From Labilibaculum sp032125735 (GTDB lineage: Bacteria; Bacteroidota; Bacteroidia; Bacteroidales; Marinifilaceae): DNA of 25,358 nt. The stretch is from NCBI GenBank assembly GCA_032125735.1, contig JAQBBZ010000027.1:1-25358 (forward strand), given 5' to 3'. The notes beneath the pieces are model-generated. The model was not told the origin of the DNA. It saw nothing but the letters and a program-made list of their open reading frames with translations, and made no database searches. Position numbers and translations under genes: made by a program. Shown piece after piece: positions 1 to 6,943 of this stretch; the first letter of the stretch is position 1, and the number at the start of each line of letters is the position of its first letter.

Positions 1-19
1 GATAAGAAAAAGTTATTGG

Positions 20-967
20 ATGACCTTAAAACAATTAAAATATGCTTTGGCTTTAGGCCGAATCGGAAGTTATATCGGTGTAGCCAAGTCGATGGGAGTT
101 TCGCAACCAGCTATTAGTTTGCAAATACAAGCTTTAGAGGAGGAGTTGGGAATTATTCTTTTCGATCGTTCGACCAAGAATGTTGAACCTACCTTACATG
201 GAATTGCCTTTCTGGAAAAAGCTCAGTTATTGGTAACGGAGTCGATGCAACTGGAGGATTTTGCAATTCAATTGTCCGAAGAGGTTCAGGGTGAGGTTTG
301 TTTGGGTATTATACCAAGCTTATCGCCATTCCTTGTGCCATTGTTCATCGATGAGTTGAATAAAAAATATCCTAAAATTAAGCTAAAGGTTCAGGAGGCA
401 ATAACTGAAGATATTTTGCGGGGAATTAAGAATGGAACTTTCCATGGTGGAATTATCTCAACACCAATTGTATTGAAAAGTAATCTGGTTTTGGCTCCTT
501 TATTTTACGAACGATTTTATTTGTATGTCTCAGATAAACATGACTTGTATTCTCTAAATGAAATCGACATTAGTACATTGGATTATTCAGATGTTTGGTT
601 GCTGAAAGAGGGAAACTGTTTTATGGATCAGGTAACTAATATTTGCAATATTCAATCGAATCAGAATGAGAATTTTGTGTATGAGAGTAATAATATTGAC
701 GCTCTTCGAAGAATTGTAGAATATAAAGGAGGAATTACCTTTCTACCAGAACTTTCTACTTTAATGATTCCTTCGGAACAGGAAGAAATGATTAAGGAGA
801 TAAAAGGGAAGAAGAAGGTGAGAGAAGTGACAATGGTTTCATTAAAAACAGAAGTGAGACGAAATCTTCTAAATGTTATTAGTCAGGTTATTAAAGATAG
901 TGTCCCTTCGCAAATGCTTAGTGGAGAAGATAAAGAAATTGTAAAAACTAATTTTGTAGAAAAATGA
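20..967 (+). CDS. oxyR: OxyR-like LysR-family redox-sensing regulator
   Basis: A LysR-type transcriptional regulator of 315 aa, the usual family length. Residues 1-60 form the winged HTH (AKSMGVSQPAISLQIQALEE, followed by FDRSTKNVEPT), and residues about 90-300 form the periplasmic-binding-protein-like effector domain. Within the effector domain C200 and C209 lie in CFMDQVTNIC, the same CX8C spacing and local context (LLKEGNC) as the peroxide-sensing cysteines of OxyR. By family knowledge these form a disulfide on H2O2 exposure and switch on antioxidant genes. The ATG at 20 gives the full HTH, so the gene looks complete, although only 19 bp upstream are visible. It overlaps the next gene by 4 bp (ATGA) and lies near ovothiol and stress genes, which fits a peroxide response. 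Confident as LysR and fairly confident as OxyR; the regulon is inferred. Confidence 0.88.
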   Translation: MTLKQLKYALALGRIGSYIGVAKSMGVSQPAISLQIQALEEELGIILFDRSTKNVEPTLHGIAFLEKAQLLVTESMQLEDFAIQLSEEVQGEVCLGIIPSLSPFLVPLFIDELNKKYPKIKLKVQEAITEDILRGIKNGTFHGGIISTPIVLKSNLVLAPLFYERFYLYVSDKHDLYSLNEIDISTLDYSDVWLLKEGNCFMDQVTNICNIQSNQNENFVYESNNIDALRRIVEYKGGITFLPELSTLMIPSEQEEMIKEIKGKKKVREVTMVSLKTEVRRNLLNVISQVIKDSVPSQMLSGEDKEIVKTNFVEK

Positions 968-1281
968 TTGCTAAAACAATAAGAACACCTTACTATGCTG
1001 TTATATTTTCATCGCTAAAAACATCGGCTGATAATGGGTATTCTGAAATGGCAGATTCCATGATGGAAATAGCCCATAGACAACCTGGCTTTCTGGGCGC
1101 AGAATCGGCCAGAAATGAAGTTGGAATAACAGTTTCGTATTGGGAAAGTCTGGATGCAATTAATAAATGGCAAGCACATCCAGCTCATCAAATTGCTAAG
1201 GAAAGAGGCAAAGAGAATTGGTATCTAAAATATTCTGTTCGGATTTGCAAGGTGGAATCGGATTATTTCTTTGAAAAATAG
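964..1281 (+). CDS. Antibiotic biosynthesis monooxygenase (ABM) fold protein
   Basis: A 105-aa protein of the dimeric ferredoxin-like alpha/beta-barrel (ABM) type. The recognisable part is the run from the first beta strand (YYAVIFSSL) through a helix (MADSMMEIAHRQPGFLGAES) to VSYWESLDAINKWQAHPAHQ, followed by a helix and a last strand (YSVRICKVE). The pattern of PGFLGAES, YWESLDAI and W-x-x-HPAHQ is typical of YqjZ/ABM-like proteins, some of which bind haem or oxidise small aromatics while many are of unknown function. No catalytic residue can be assigned. It starts inside the stop of the oxyR-like gene, so the two are almost certainly co-transcribed and probably co-translated, and an oxidative-stress role is inferred from that. 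A GC-rich hairpin follows the stop codon. Confidence 0.8.
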   Translation: MIAKTIRTPYYAVIFSSLKTSADNGYSEMADSMMEIAHRQPGFLGAESARNEVGITVSYWESLDAINKWQAHPAHQIAKERGKENWYLKYSVRICKVESDYFFEK

Positions 1282-1301
1282 TGTTTTGAATTTATAAATG
1301 T

Positions 1302-1331
1302 ACCCCAAATCCCAAAGGGGGATTTAGGGGT
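1302..1331. repeat. G/C-rich hairpin between convergent genes; dispersed repeat copy
   Basis: An imperfect inverted repeat: ACCCC-AAATCCC (1302-1313) pairs with GGGATTT-A-GGGGT (1319-1331), giving 12 bp with one bulged A and a 5-nt loop. It lies between two convergent stop codons and could act as a bidirectional terminator, but no T-run follows it on the plus strand. Its right arm plus one base, a 15-mer (1318-1332), recurs exactly at 5682-5696, so it is also a member of a small dispersed repeat family. Confidence 0.6.
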
Positions 1332-1350
1332 GAATGCTGTAAAGCGAGCC

Positions 1351-1593
1351 TTATTTTTTAGAAACTAATCCTACAATCCAAATAATTCCTATGGCACCAA
1401 CAGTAGCCGATACCAGCAAACCAAAGAATCCGTTGATATGAATTCCTAAAAAGCTGAAAATTGTGCCACCAATAAAAGAGCCGATTACGCCTAAAATCAT
1501 ATTGATTAAGATGCCATAGCCGCGGCCTTTTAATAGAATGCCGGCAATCCATCCAGCTGCAAGTCCAATTAGTAAAAAAATAAGATAGTTCAT
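1351..1593 (-). CDS. GlsB/YeaQ/YmgE family small membrane protein
   Basis: An 80-aa very hydrophobic protein with three predicted membrane helices: about residues 3-21 (LIFLLIGLAAGWIAG), 28-50 (GILINMILGVIGSFIGG) and 55-77. The glycine-rich arrangement, the GWIAGILLKGRG turn after helix 1 and the N-M-I-L-G-V-I-G-S-F-I-G-G stretch are characteristic of the GlsB/YeaQ/YmgE (transglycosylase-associated) stress-response family; the biochemical role of that family is poorly known. The gene is monocistronic, convergent with the ABM gene and divergent from ovoA. A good Bacteroidota-type promoter lies about 45 bp upstream of its ATG. A cell-envelope or general-stress role is inferred from the family. 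Confidence 0.85.
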   Translation of the reverse strand: MNYLIFLLIGLAAGWIAGILLKGRGYGILINMILGVIGSFIGGTIFSFLGIHINGFFGLLVSATVGAIGIIWIVGLVSKK

Positions 1594-1638
1594 AAATCGA
1601 AAATTAGTGTCTTCTTAAAATACTGAAAATTATCAAGA

Positions 1639-1670
1639 CAAAACTAATCTTTTGATTGTTTGTCTTACAA
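1639..1670 (-). promoter_or_regulatory. Bacteroidota-type promoter of the GlsB-like gene
   Basis: On the minus strand TTG (1670-1668) is followed after 21 nt by TAGTTTTG (1646-1639). This matches the Bacteroidota primary sigma consensus (-33 TTG, -7 TAnnTTTG) exactly. Transcription would start near 1632, giving a leader of roughly 40 nt before the ATG at 1593. Confidence 0.55.
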
Positions 1671-1710
1671 TACAATGGTTTTTTGAATGGATAAGAATAA
1701 TTATTAACTT

Positions 1711-1718
1711 CATTTTTG
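1711..1718 (+). promoter_or_regulatory. Possible -7 element of the ovoA promoter
   Basis: CATTTTTG resembles TAnnTTTG with one mismatch (C for T at the first base). It would place the transcript start near 1724, about 28 nt before the chosen ovoA ATG. No TTG is present at the right spacing upstream, so this is only a candidate. Confidence 0.25.
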
Positions 1719-1751
1719 CAATGAAAACGGAAAATTCAAAGCTGAAATTTT

Positions 1752-3887
1752 ATGAGATATATGATAGAAACAAAGAGTCATCAAGATTTATTGGTGACTA
1801 AAACACCAATATTGAACCAAGGCAATTCGGAAGAAAAAAGAAGAGAAATTCTCAATTACTTTAAAGCTACCTGGGAATTGGATGAACGATTATACGATTG
1901 CTTAACCGGACAGGAAGCATTTTTGCATCGTGCTGATCCATTGCGTCATCCATTGGCATTTTATTTTGGACATACAGCTACATTTTTCGTGAATAAACTG
2001 ATACTTGCAGGAATAATTACGGAAAGAATTGATCCAAAGTTTGAATCGATGTTCGCTGTTGGTGTAGACGAAATGTCGTGGGATGATTTGAATGATAAGC
2101 ATTACAATTGGCCAACGATTCAAGAGACTCAGGTATATCGGAATGAAACAAAAGAAATGATTGAGAACTTGATCTCGGAGCTTCCGCTTACCATTCCGAT
2201 CCATTGGGAAAGTCAGTTTTGGGTAATAATGATGGGAATAGAACATCAGCGAATTCATATCGAAACATCATCGGTATTGATTCGACAATTGCCGATTGAT
2301 CTGGTAAAGTCAAATCCACTCTTTAAAATTTGTAGGGAGTGGGGGAAAGCTCCAGAGAATGGGCTTTTGAAGGTTAAATCAGGAAAAGTAAGTATCGGAA
2401 AAGGAAAGGATAATGCCTTGTATGGTTGGGATAATGAATTTGGAAAATTTCATTCAAAAATAAAATCATTTTACGCATCAAAGTTTTTGGTCTCGAATGC
2501 GGAGTTTATGGCTTTTGTGGATGATGATGGATACAAAACAGAAAAATGGTGGACGGAAGAAGGCTGGGGCTGGGTGACATATAAGAAATGTGAGTATCCT
2601 TTGTTTTGGGAGAAAGAGGGAGAGGAATGGAAGCTTCGCACCATGCTCGAAGTCATTGAAATGCCTTGGAATTGGCCTGCAGAAGTGAATTATTTGGAAG
2701 CAAAAGCTTTTTGTAATTGGAAATCTGCGAAGACAGGCAAAAGCTTACGCATGCCAAGCGAGGCGGAGTATTATCGCTTACGCGATTCACTGAATATTGC
2801 CGATCAGCCGGAATGGGAAACAGCACCTGGGAATATTAATTTGGAGCATTATGCTTCCTCTTGTTCGGTAGATAAATTTGAAACCGGCGGTTTTTACGAT
2901 GTAGTCGGTAATGTGTGGCAGTGGACCGAGATGCCGATTTCAGGCTTGGATGGATTCGAGATTCATCCGTTTTACGATGATTTTTCAACGCCAACTTTCG
3001 ATGCCAAGCACAATCTGATTAAAGGTGGATCGTGGATATCAACAGGGAACCTGGCCATTCGCGATTCTCGATATGCTTTTCGTCGTCATTTCTATCAACA
3101 TGCAGGTTTTCGGTATATTGAATCGGATGTTAAGGTGGAAATTGAAACAGATTACTACGAAACAGATAGTTTGGTATCGCAATATTGTGAATTTCAATAT
3201 GGAGAAGAATATTTTGGCGTACAAAACTATTCAGAAGCTTGCCTTTCGCTGTTAGAGGATCATTTGAAAAGCCTAAACAAAGGAAATGCATTGGATTTAG
3301 GTTGCGCAACGGGCAGAACCACTTTTGAGCTGGCGAAACATTTCGATCGGGTGACAGGAGTAGATTTCTCGGCTCGTTTTATTCGCATCGGAACCCAATT
3401 AAAAGAAACCGGAAAACTAAAATATATCCGACAGGAAGAAGGGAAGTTGACGAGTTATCAGGAGGTGAAACTGGAAAGTCATAATTTGGATTCCGTTCGA
3501 AATAAAGTTGAATTCTTTCAGGCAGATGCTTGTAATTTAAAGGATATTTATACCGGATATGATTTGGTGTTTGCAGGTAATTTAATCGATAGATTGTACG
3601 ATCCACTTCAATTTTTACAGGAAATTCACACCAGGATTAATGAAAATGGAATGTTGGTATTAACTTCTCCATATACTTGGCAAGAGGAATTTACCGAAGC
3701 AGGAAAATGGGTGGGAGGATACCGAAAAGATGGTGAACCCTACACAACACTGGATGGTTTAAAGGAGATTTTGAAAGTGCATTTTGATTTACTGGAAGAA
3801 CCGAAGGATGTGCCTTTTGTGATAAGGGAAAGCTCTCGGAAATATCAGCACAGTATTTCGCAAATGACGGTTTGGAAGAAGAAATAA
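1752..3887 (+). CDS. ovoA: Ovothiol synthase OvoA (5-histidylcysteine sulfoxide synthase / N-methyltransferase)
   Basis: A 711-aa three-domain enzyme, the normal OvoA length and architecture. Residues about 30-200 are a DinB-like domain holding the iron-binding HX3HXE motif (H165, H169, E171 in EHQRIHIE), with RHPLAFYFGHTATFF near residues 65-80. Residues about 205-455 are the formylglycine-generating-enzyme/sulfatase-modifying fold (LRMPSEAEYYRL, GNVWQWTEMP, GGSWISTG, FRRHFYQHAGFRYI). Residues about 480-711 are a SAM-dependent methyltransferase with ALDLGCATGRTT (513-524) and TGVDFSARFI. OvoA oxidatively couples cysteine and histidine and, through its C-terminal domain, N-methylates 4-mercaptohistidine, making the antioxidant thiol ovothiol. 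The C-terminal domain distinguishes it from EgtB. A second in-frame ATG lies at 1761. A strong terminator follows, so it is probably monocistronic, and the nearby OxyR-like gene fits its antioxidant role. Confidence 0.93.
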   Translation: MRYMIETKSHQDLLVTKTPILNQGNSEEKRREILNYFKATWELDERLYDCLTGQEAFLHRADPLRHPLAFYFGHTATFFVNKLILAGIITERIDPKFESMFAVGVDEMSWDDLNDKHYNWPTIQETQVYRNETKEMIENLISELPLTIPIHWESQFWVIMMGIEHQRIHIETSSVLIRQLPIDLVKSNPLFKICREWGKAPENGLLKVKSGKVSIGKGKDNALYGWDNEFGKFHSKIKSFYASKFLVSNAEFMAFVDDDGYKTEKWWTEEGWGWVTYKKCEYPLFWEKEGEEWKLRTMLEVIEMPWNWPAEVNYLEAKAFCNWKSAKTGKSLRMPSEAEYYRLRDSLNIADQPEWETAPGNINLEHYASSCSVDKFETGGFYDVVGNVWQWTEMPISGLDGFEIHPFYDDFSTPTFDAKHNLIKGGSWISTGNLAIRDSRYAFRRHFYQHAGFRYIESDVKVEIETDYYETDSLVSQYCEFQYGEEYFGVQNYSEACLSLLEDHLKSLNKGNALDLGCATGRTTFELAKHFDRVTGVDFSARFIRIGTQLKETGKLKYIRQEEGKLTSYQEVKLESHNLDSVRNKVEFFQADACNLKDIYTGYDLVFAGNLIDRLYDPLQFLQEIHTRINENGMLVLTSPYTWQEEFTEAGKWVGGYRKDGEPYTTLDGLKEILKVHFDLLEEPKDVPFVIRESSRKYQHSISQMTVWKKK

Positions 3888-3892
3888 TAGGA

Positions 3893-3931
3893 AAAGGGTT
3901 CAACAGGATATGCTGAGCCCTTTGTTTTTTT
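3893..3931 (+). terminator. Intrinsic terminator of ovoA
   Basis: AAAGGGTTCA (3893-3902) pairs with TGAGCCCTTT (3914-3923) as a 10-bp stem with one G-U pair and an 11-nt loop. It is followed by G and seven T residues (3925-3931) and starts 5 bp after the ovoA stop. Confidence 0.85.
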
Positions 3932-3970
3932 GCCCTCAACGAATCTACTGACTGCAATTTGATTGATTTC

Positions 3971-4069
3971 CTTTGTATGATTGAGTGGTTTGATCGAGTG
4001 GTGCACATAGTTTGGCTTAGTGCGTATTACTTTTTGTATTGTCCTCAAGTCGGACGGACTTTTACTTTT
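3971..4069 (+). repeat. Direct repeat, copy 1
   Basis: The 62 bp at 4008-4069 are identical to 4335-4396. A further 19 bp (3971-3989) are identical to 4311-4329. This copy carries 13 bp more than copy 2 between the two matching blocks, where GAGTGGT is duplicated. Inside the 62-mer is AAGTCGGACGGACTT, a short stem (AAGTC/GACTT) next to an A/T tract. Confidence 0.9.
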
Positions 4070-4310
4070 TATTCATTCATAATTTTCACGGGCATTCATG
4101 ATCTCACTTCGATCGGTACATTGATGAAAAGTAAACAAAAATCTAGGAGAAAGCACTCGGCGACCCATCACGGATCAATGATGAAAAGAAATAATAGTGA
4201 AGTTCGTACCTCACTCCACAGAATTTCTTTTTTGTCATCATTTTCACCTATGGGTACCCCACCTGCGTTGCTTATTCCATCTGTCTTGAATGCTTGTTGC
4301 AATAGATTTT

Positions 4311-4396
4311 CTTTGTATGATTGAGTGGTGTCCTTAGTTTGGCTTAGTGCGTATTACTTTTTGTATTGTCCTCAAGTCGGACGGACTTTTACTTTT
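4311..4396 (+). repeat. Direct repeat, copy 2
   Basis: The second copy of the intergenic repeat, lying 327 bp downstream of copy 1 when measured on the 62-bp identical block (4335-4396). It lacks the 13 extra bases of copy 1. Confidence 0.9.
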
Positions 4397-4480
4397 CCAT
4401 TCAATTAACGGCTATTACACGAAAATGGTCAATCTCTGTGTAGTACCATTTTAAAATCAAAACCAGTCGGTATAAAACAA

Positions 4481-4518
4481 AAAAAGGGACAATTGAAATC
4501 AATCAATTGTCCCTTTTT
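4481..4518 (-). terminator. Strong intrinsic terminator of the 118-aa gene
   Basis: A perfect 16-bp stem (4481-4496 with 4503-4518) and a 6-nt loop, with A-tracts and T-tracts at both ends, so it can work on either strand. It lies 18 bp beyond the stop of the minus-strand gene at 4537, which it probably serves. Confidence 0.88.
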
Positions 4519-4536
4519 TTATTGGAAGAATAAGGC

Positions 4537-4893
4537 TTATGCCAATTCGTTAACTTTTTTATTAGCTACTTCGTCAACAATAAATCCCCAAGCTCCCAGC
4601 ATTTTTAGGTCGTTAGGATGGTGAGCTTTTAGCAAATCTCGAATTTGTTTAATATCAGAATAGATGTCATCCATCATTTTCTTTTTTTGCTCATTCATTT
4701 CTTCTTTCAAACGACCGGCTTCATCTGCTTTGCCCTGAAAATCGAGCATTTTGTTTACTTTTCCATCCATAGCACCAAAATCCATTACAGGATTCAAATA
4801 ACTTTGCTCACCGTCTGTTGCGTTTTTGCTTCTGATTTTAGAATACAAATCGGCAAGTTGATCAGCACCTCTCTTAATTTTAATTTGCGCCAT
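4537..4893 (-). CDS. Conserved-looking hypothetical protein, small and helical
   Basis: A 118-aa protein that I do not recognise. It is soluble and highly charged, with no signal peptide or membrane segment. The N-terminus (MAQIKIKRGADQLADLYSKI) is basic. The middle (residues about 50-90: FQGKADEAGRLKEEMNEQKK) is strongly helical and probably coiled-coil. The C-terminus ends in a compact hydrophobic patch (LKMLGAWGFIVDEV). A clean ATG and a dedicated strong terminator 18 bp after the stop support a real single-gene transcription unit; the overlapping plus-strand frame (4645-4908) looks like a shadow. The terminal segment GAWGFIVDEVANKKVNELA suggests an interaction motif, but I assign no function. 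Confidence 0.75.
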   Translation of the reverse strand: MAQIKIKRGADQLADLYSKIRSKNATDGEQSYLNPVMDFGAMDGKVNKMLDFQGKADEAGRLKEEMNEQKKKMMDDIYSDIKQIRDLLKAHHPNDLKMLGAWGFIVDEVANKKVNELA

Positions 4894-5128
4894 TCTATAA
4901 AAATTTAGTTCTTAAAAAATATGTCGTTACAATTTAATAAGAAATTCCATCATAATATGTGCTTGATGTTAAATGCTCGAAATTTAAAATTGATATAAAT
5001 AAAGAGGTTATAACTATTTATATGTTTGTTTGTGCGAATTGCCTTTGAAGGCGGGTATTTGCGCGGGGTATTTAATCTGCATCGGGTTTGAAACAGGAAC
5101 TTTTACTATTTTAAGGAGGGAAAATAAA

Positions 5129-5484
5129 ATTGAAACGTGACATGAAAAAGTTAAAACGTGACGAAAATAAGTTGTAAGCTGACTAAAAAAAGTTAAAACG
5201 TGACCAAAAAAAATAATTTACTGAGGTTTCAACGTCGAAACCTCACATTTCGATACTTTTCCGACCCATTTCAAGATAAAAACACTCCCTTTTAGACCCA
5301 AAAGAGCTGTTTTTACATCGAAACCTCACCAAAAAAAGTTGAAATCTCATGAAAAAAAGTTAAAACATCAGGATTTTATTTCGAAACGTGAGCTAAAAAA
5401 GTTTTAAGGTCATGAAAATAAGTTGAAACGCAAGCCAGTATGTATGAAATGCAGTTGAATATATGTGCAATGCAAGCCAATGCT
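5129..5484. repeat. Degenerate 21-bp-period tandem array with phased A-tracts
   Basis: Units begin at 5129, 5150, 5171 and 5192, then (after a degenerate middle and a 1-bp phase slip) at 5317, 5338, 5359, 5380, 5401, 5422, 5443 and 5464. Each unit is 21 bp, with a G/C-containing half such as GTTGAAACGTGA or ATCGAAACCTCA and, in most units, an A-rich half of 5-8 bases. The last three or so units lose the A-tract. There are no spacers between units, so this is not a CRISPR array. Confidence 0.8.
5222..5245. repeat. Perfect 9-bp inverted repeat inside the 21-bp array
   Basis: TGAGGTTTC (5222-5230) and GAAACCTCA (5237-5245) are reverse complements around a 6-nt loop, AACGTC. The arm is the same GAAACCTCA core found in the array units, so one unit appears in inverted orientation here. 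Confidence 0.75.
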
Positions 5485-5670
5485 TGTGTGGGACAAGTTA
5501 TTGCAGGAAAGGCATTCATCGGTTTGGCCAGCTTCCTTTTCACGACGATTAAAGGGAGAATTTTAGGTGTTGGTGAGGTGGGAGAGAACCTATACACCTC
5601 AAGTCTTGAAATATATTGAATTACTTTACCGCAAACCTCTAAAGGAGCTTAAAATAGGGCCGATGCAAAA

Positions 5671-5695
5671 AGTCCCCTTTAGGGGATTTAGGGGT
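5671..5695. repeat. G/C-rich dispersed repeat hairpin, second copy
   Basis: AGTCCCC (5671-5677) pairs with GGGGATT (5682-5688) around TTTA, followed by AGGGGT. The 15-mer at 5682-5696 is identical to 1318-1332. A REP-like short intergenic repeat is the best description. Confidence 0.65.
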
Positions 5696-5757
5696 GGTTT
5701 CGGAAATTAGACCATTCCCATAAAGTAGCAATTTTATCACCGGTTACGTCAACCCAC

Positions 5758-5790
5758 CGTTCATGTTGGGCAGTTCCTGCCACATGAACG
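5758..5790 (-). repeat. Long hairpin after the TPR lipoprotein stop codon
   Basis: CGTTCATGT (5758-5766) pairs with ACATGAACG (5782-5790), and inside it GGCAG pairs with CTGCC around a TTC loop, with a 2-nt bulge: about 14 bp in all. It begins 2 bp from the TAA of the minus-strand TPR gene. No T-run follows, so it is more likely a 3'-end stabiliser or a repeat end than a classical terminator. Confidence 0.6.
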
Positions 5791-5791
5791 C

Positions 5792-6739
5792 TTAGTTGTT
5801 GTAAGTAGTTGTACAATCATTTCCAAATTCAAATTCAGGAAAATTATCAGGATCAAACTCTAAATCCTCTACCATTTGAAGATCTATTTTTGCAGATATT
5901 GTATCGCCTAATGCAAGGTGCAAGTGTCCACGGTTATAATATGCAATGCCAAAATTTCCTTCAAAACCGGGCTTAATAAGCTGTATTGATTTATTATAAT
6001 ACCAAAGAGCACTGTCAAGAACATTTTCTTTGTTATAGATATCAGCAATGTTCAGATAGAAACTTGGATCAAGAGAATCTATAGAAATTGCGGAGAAATA
6101 ATCACTAAGTGCTAATTGATGCTCTCCTACAAAGGAATATGCATATCCTCTATTATTATAATAATGGGACCAAGTAGGATCTCTATTAATTGCTTTATGA
6201 AAGTTGTTAATCGCTTTGTCCCATTCCTTTCTATGTGTATAAACTAAGCCAAGTTCTCCGTATGGATTTGCTAATTCAGGATCTAGCTCAATAGATTTCA
6301 AAGCATATTCTTCACATCCTTTATAGTTGGCAGATTTAAATTCATTACTAGCCAATTTGAAATAGACATAAGCATCATTTGGGTCTATCTCAAGAGATCT
6401 TTTCAAATAATTTGTTGAAGATTTATATTCACAAATACCTTCTAGAATTATTCCAATATTACTGTAAGCAGAAGCATTAGTCGAATCAATTTCTATAGAC
6501 ATTAAATAGTCTGTCACTGCTTCTTCTGTATTGTTGAGTTTATAGTTAACAAATCCTCGTTGTCTTAGGTAACTGGCATTTGACGAATCTAAATCCAATG
6601 CTCTATTTATTAAAGTCAACGCAGTATAGTCATCTCCTGAATCTGAAACTCTTCTAGATTCCCAATATAATTCATCTTGACTTTCTTTACATCCAACTAC
6701 AATTAATAGCAATAAAAATATAACTGTCTTTATTTTCAT
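5792..6739 (-). CDS. TPR-repeat lipoprotein
   Basis: A 315-aa exported lipoprotein. MKIKTVIFLLLLIVVGC is a signal peptide ending in a lipobox (VVGC, lipidated C17), so the mature protein is membrane-anchored in the periplasm or outer membrane. From about residue 25 to 300 it is a run of seven to eight tetratricopeptide repeats; the alternating A-Y-x-N-x-G and A-L-x-L-D-P patterns are visible (SNASYLRQRGFVNYKL, NDAYVYFKLASNEFKS, NPYGELGLVYTHRK, SHYYNNRGYAYSFV). TPR proteins of this kind mediate protein-protein contacts and no specific partner can be read here. The gene stands alone, with 204 bp upstream to the next stop, and carries a hairpin right after its stop. Its AT-rich composition and repeat-rich surroundings suggest accessory DNA. 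Confidence 0.88.
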   Translation of the reverse strand: MKIKTVIFLLLLIVVGCKESQDELYWESRRVSDSGDDYTALTLINRALDLDSSNASYLRQRGFVNYKLNNTEEAVTDYLMSIEIDSTNASAYSNIGIILEGICEYKSSTNYLKRSLEIDPNDAYVYFKLASNEFKSANYKGCEEYALKSIELDPELANPYGELGLVYTHRKEWDKAINNFHKAINRDPTWSHYYNNRGYAYSFVGEHQLALSDYFSAISIDSLDPSFYLNIADIYNKENVLDSALWYYNKSIQLIKPGFEGNFGIAYYNRGHLHLALGDTISAKIDLQMVEDLEFDPDNFPEFEFGNDCTTTYNN

Positions 6740-6943
6740 TTTACTTAAGTTTTCAATTATTAAAGATGTTTATTCGTTTATTTCTATTCAAAAAGTACAT
6801 TTATCCATCCAAAGGATTGGTAACGTACACTCCTTGCATTTCGGCCTATTCATCTACAAAATAATAATTTTCACACAAAGTAAATTGCTGATGGGGCTTA
6901 TCTTTTTTCCCTTGAGCTGCAACAATCCGGCAAGGCCTTATGA

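Larger units (their letters stand above)
3932..4480. other. Gene-free stretch dominated by a direct repeat
   Basis: No convincing coding region. An open frame over 3959-4324 on the plus strand is composed largely of repeat sequence and has no recognisable protein features. The stretch holds two copies of a repeat (3971-4069 and 4311-4396) and about 240 bp of unique sequence between them, including GATGAAAAGTAAACAAAAA near 4121. A non-coding RNA or the remnant of an intergenic repeat cassette is possible. Confidence 0.5.
4894..5791. other. About 900-bp intergenic stretch with tandem array and hairpins
   Basis: I see no convincing gene. From the 5' end it holds the upstream region of the minus-strand 118-aa gene, a degenerate 21-bp-period array (about 5129-5484), a G/C-rich dispersed repeat hairpin (5671-5695), and a long hairpin directly after the stop of the TPR lipoprotein gene (5758-5790). 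A 73-codon minus-strand frame at 5376-5597 overlaps the array and looks like a by-product of the 21-bp period. Confidence 0.6.

Noticed and set aside
1721..1801. 26-codon frame starting at an ATG 31 bp before ovoA
   Set aside because: It overlaps ovoA in another frame and the candidate -7 element would place the transcript start inside its first codons; no evidence that it is translated.
3959..4324. 121-codon plus-strand frame
   Set aside because: It is built largely from direct-repeat sequence, shows no protein-like motifs or composition, and has no supporting context.
5129..5484. CRISPR array
   Set aside because: Units are contiguous at 21 bp with no unique spacers, diverge strongly from one another, and no cas gene is in the window.
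5376..5597. 73-codon minus-strand frame
   Set aside because: It runs through the 21-bp array, whose length is a multiple of three and keeps a frame open by chance; no recognisable domain.
5758..5800. Integron attC site after the TPR gene
   Set aside because: The hairpin and position were suggestive, but the consensus GTTRRRY/RYYYAAC ends are not present and no integrase or further similar sites were seen.
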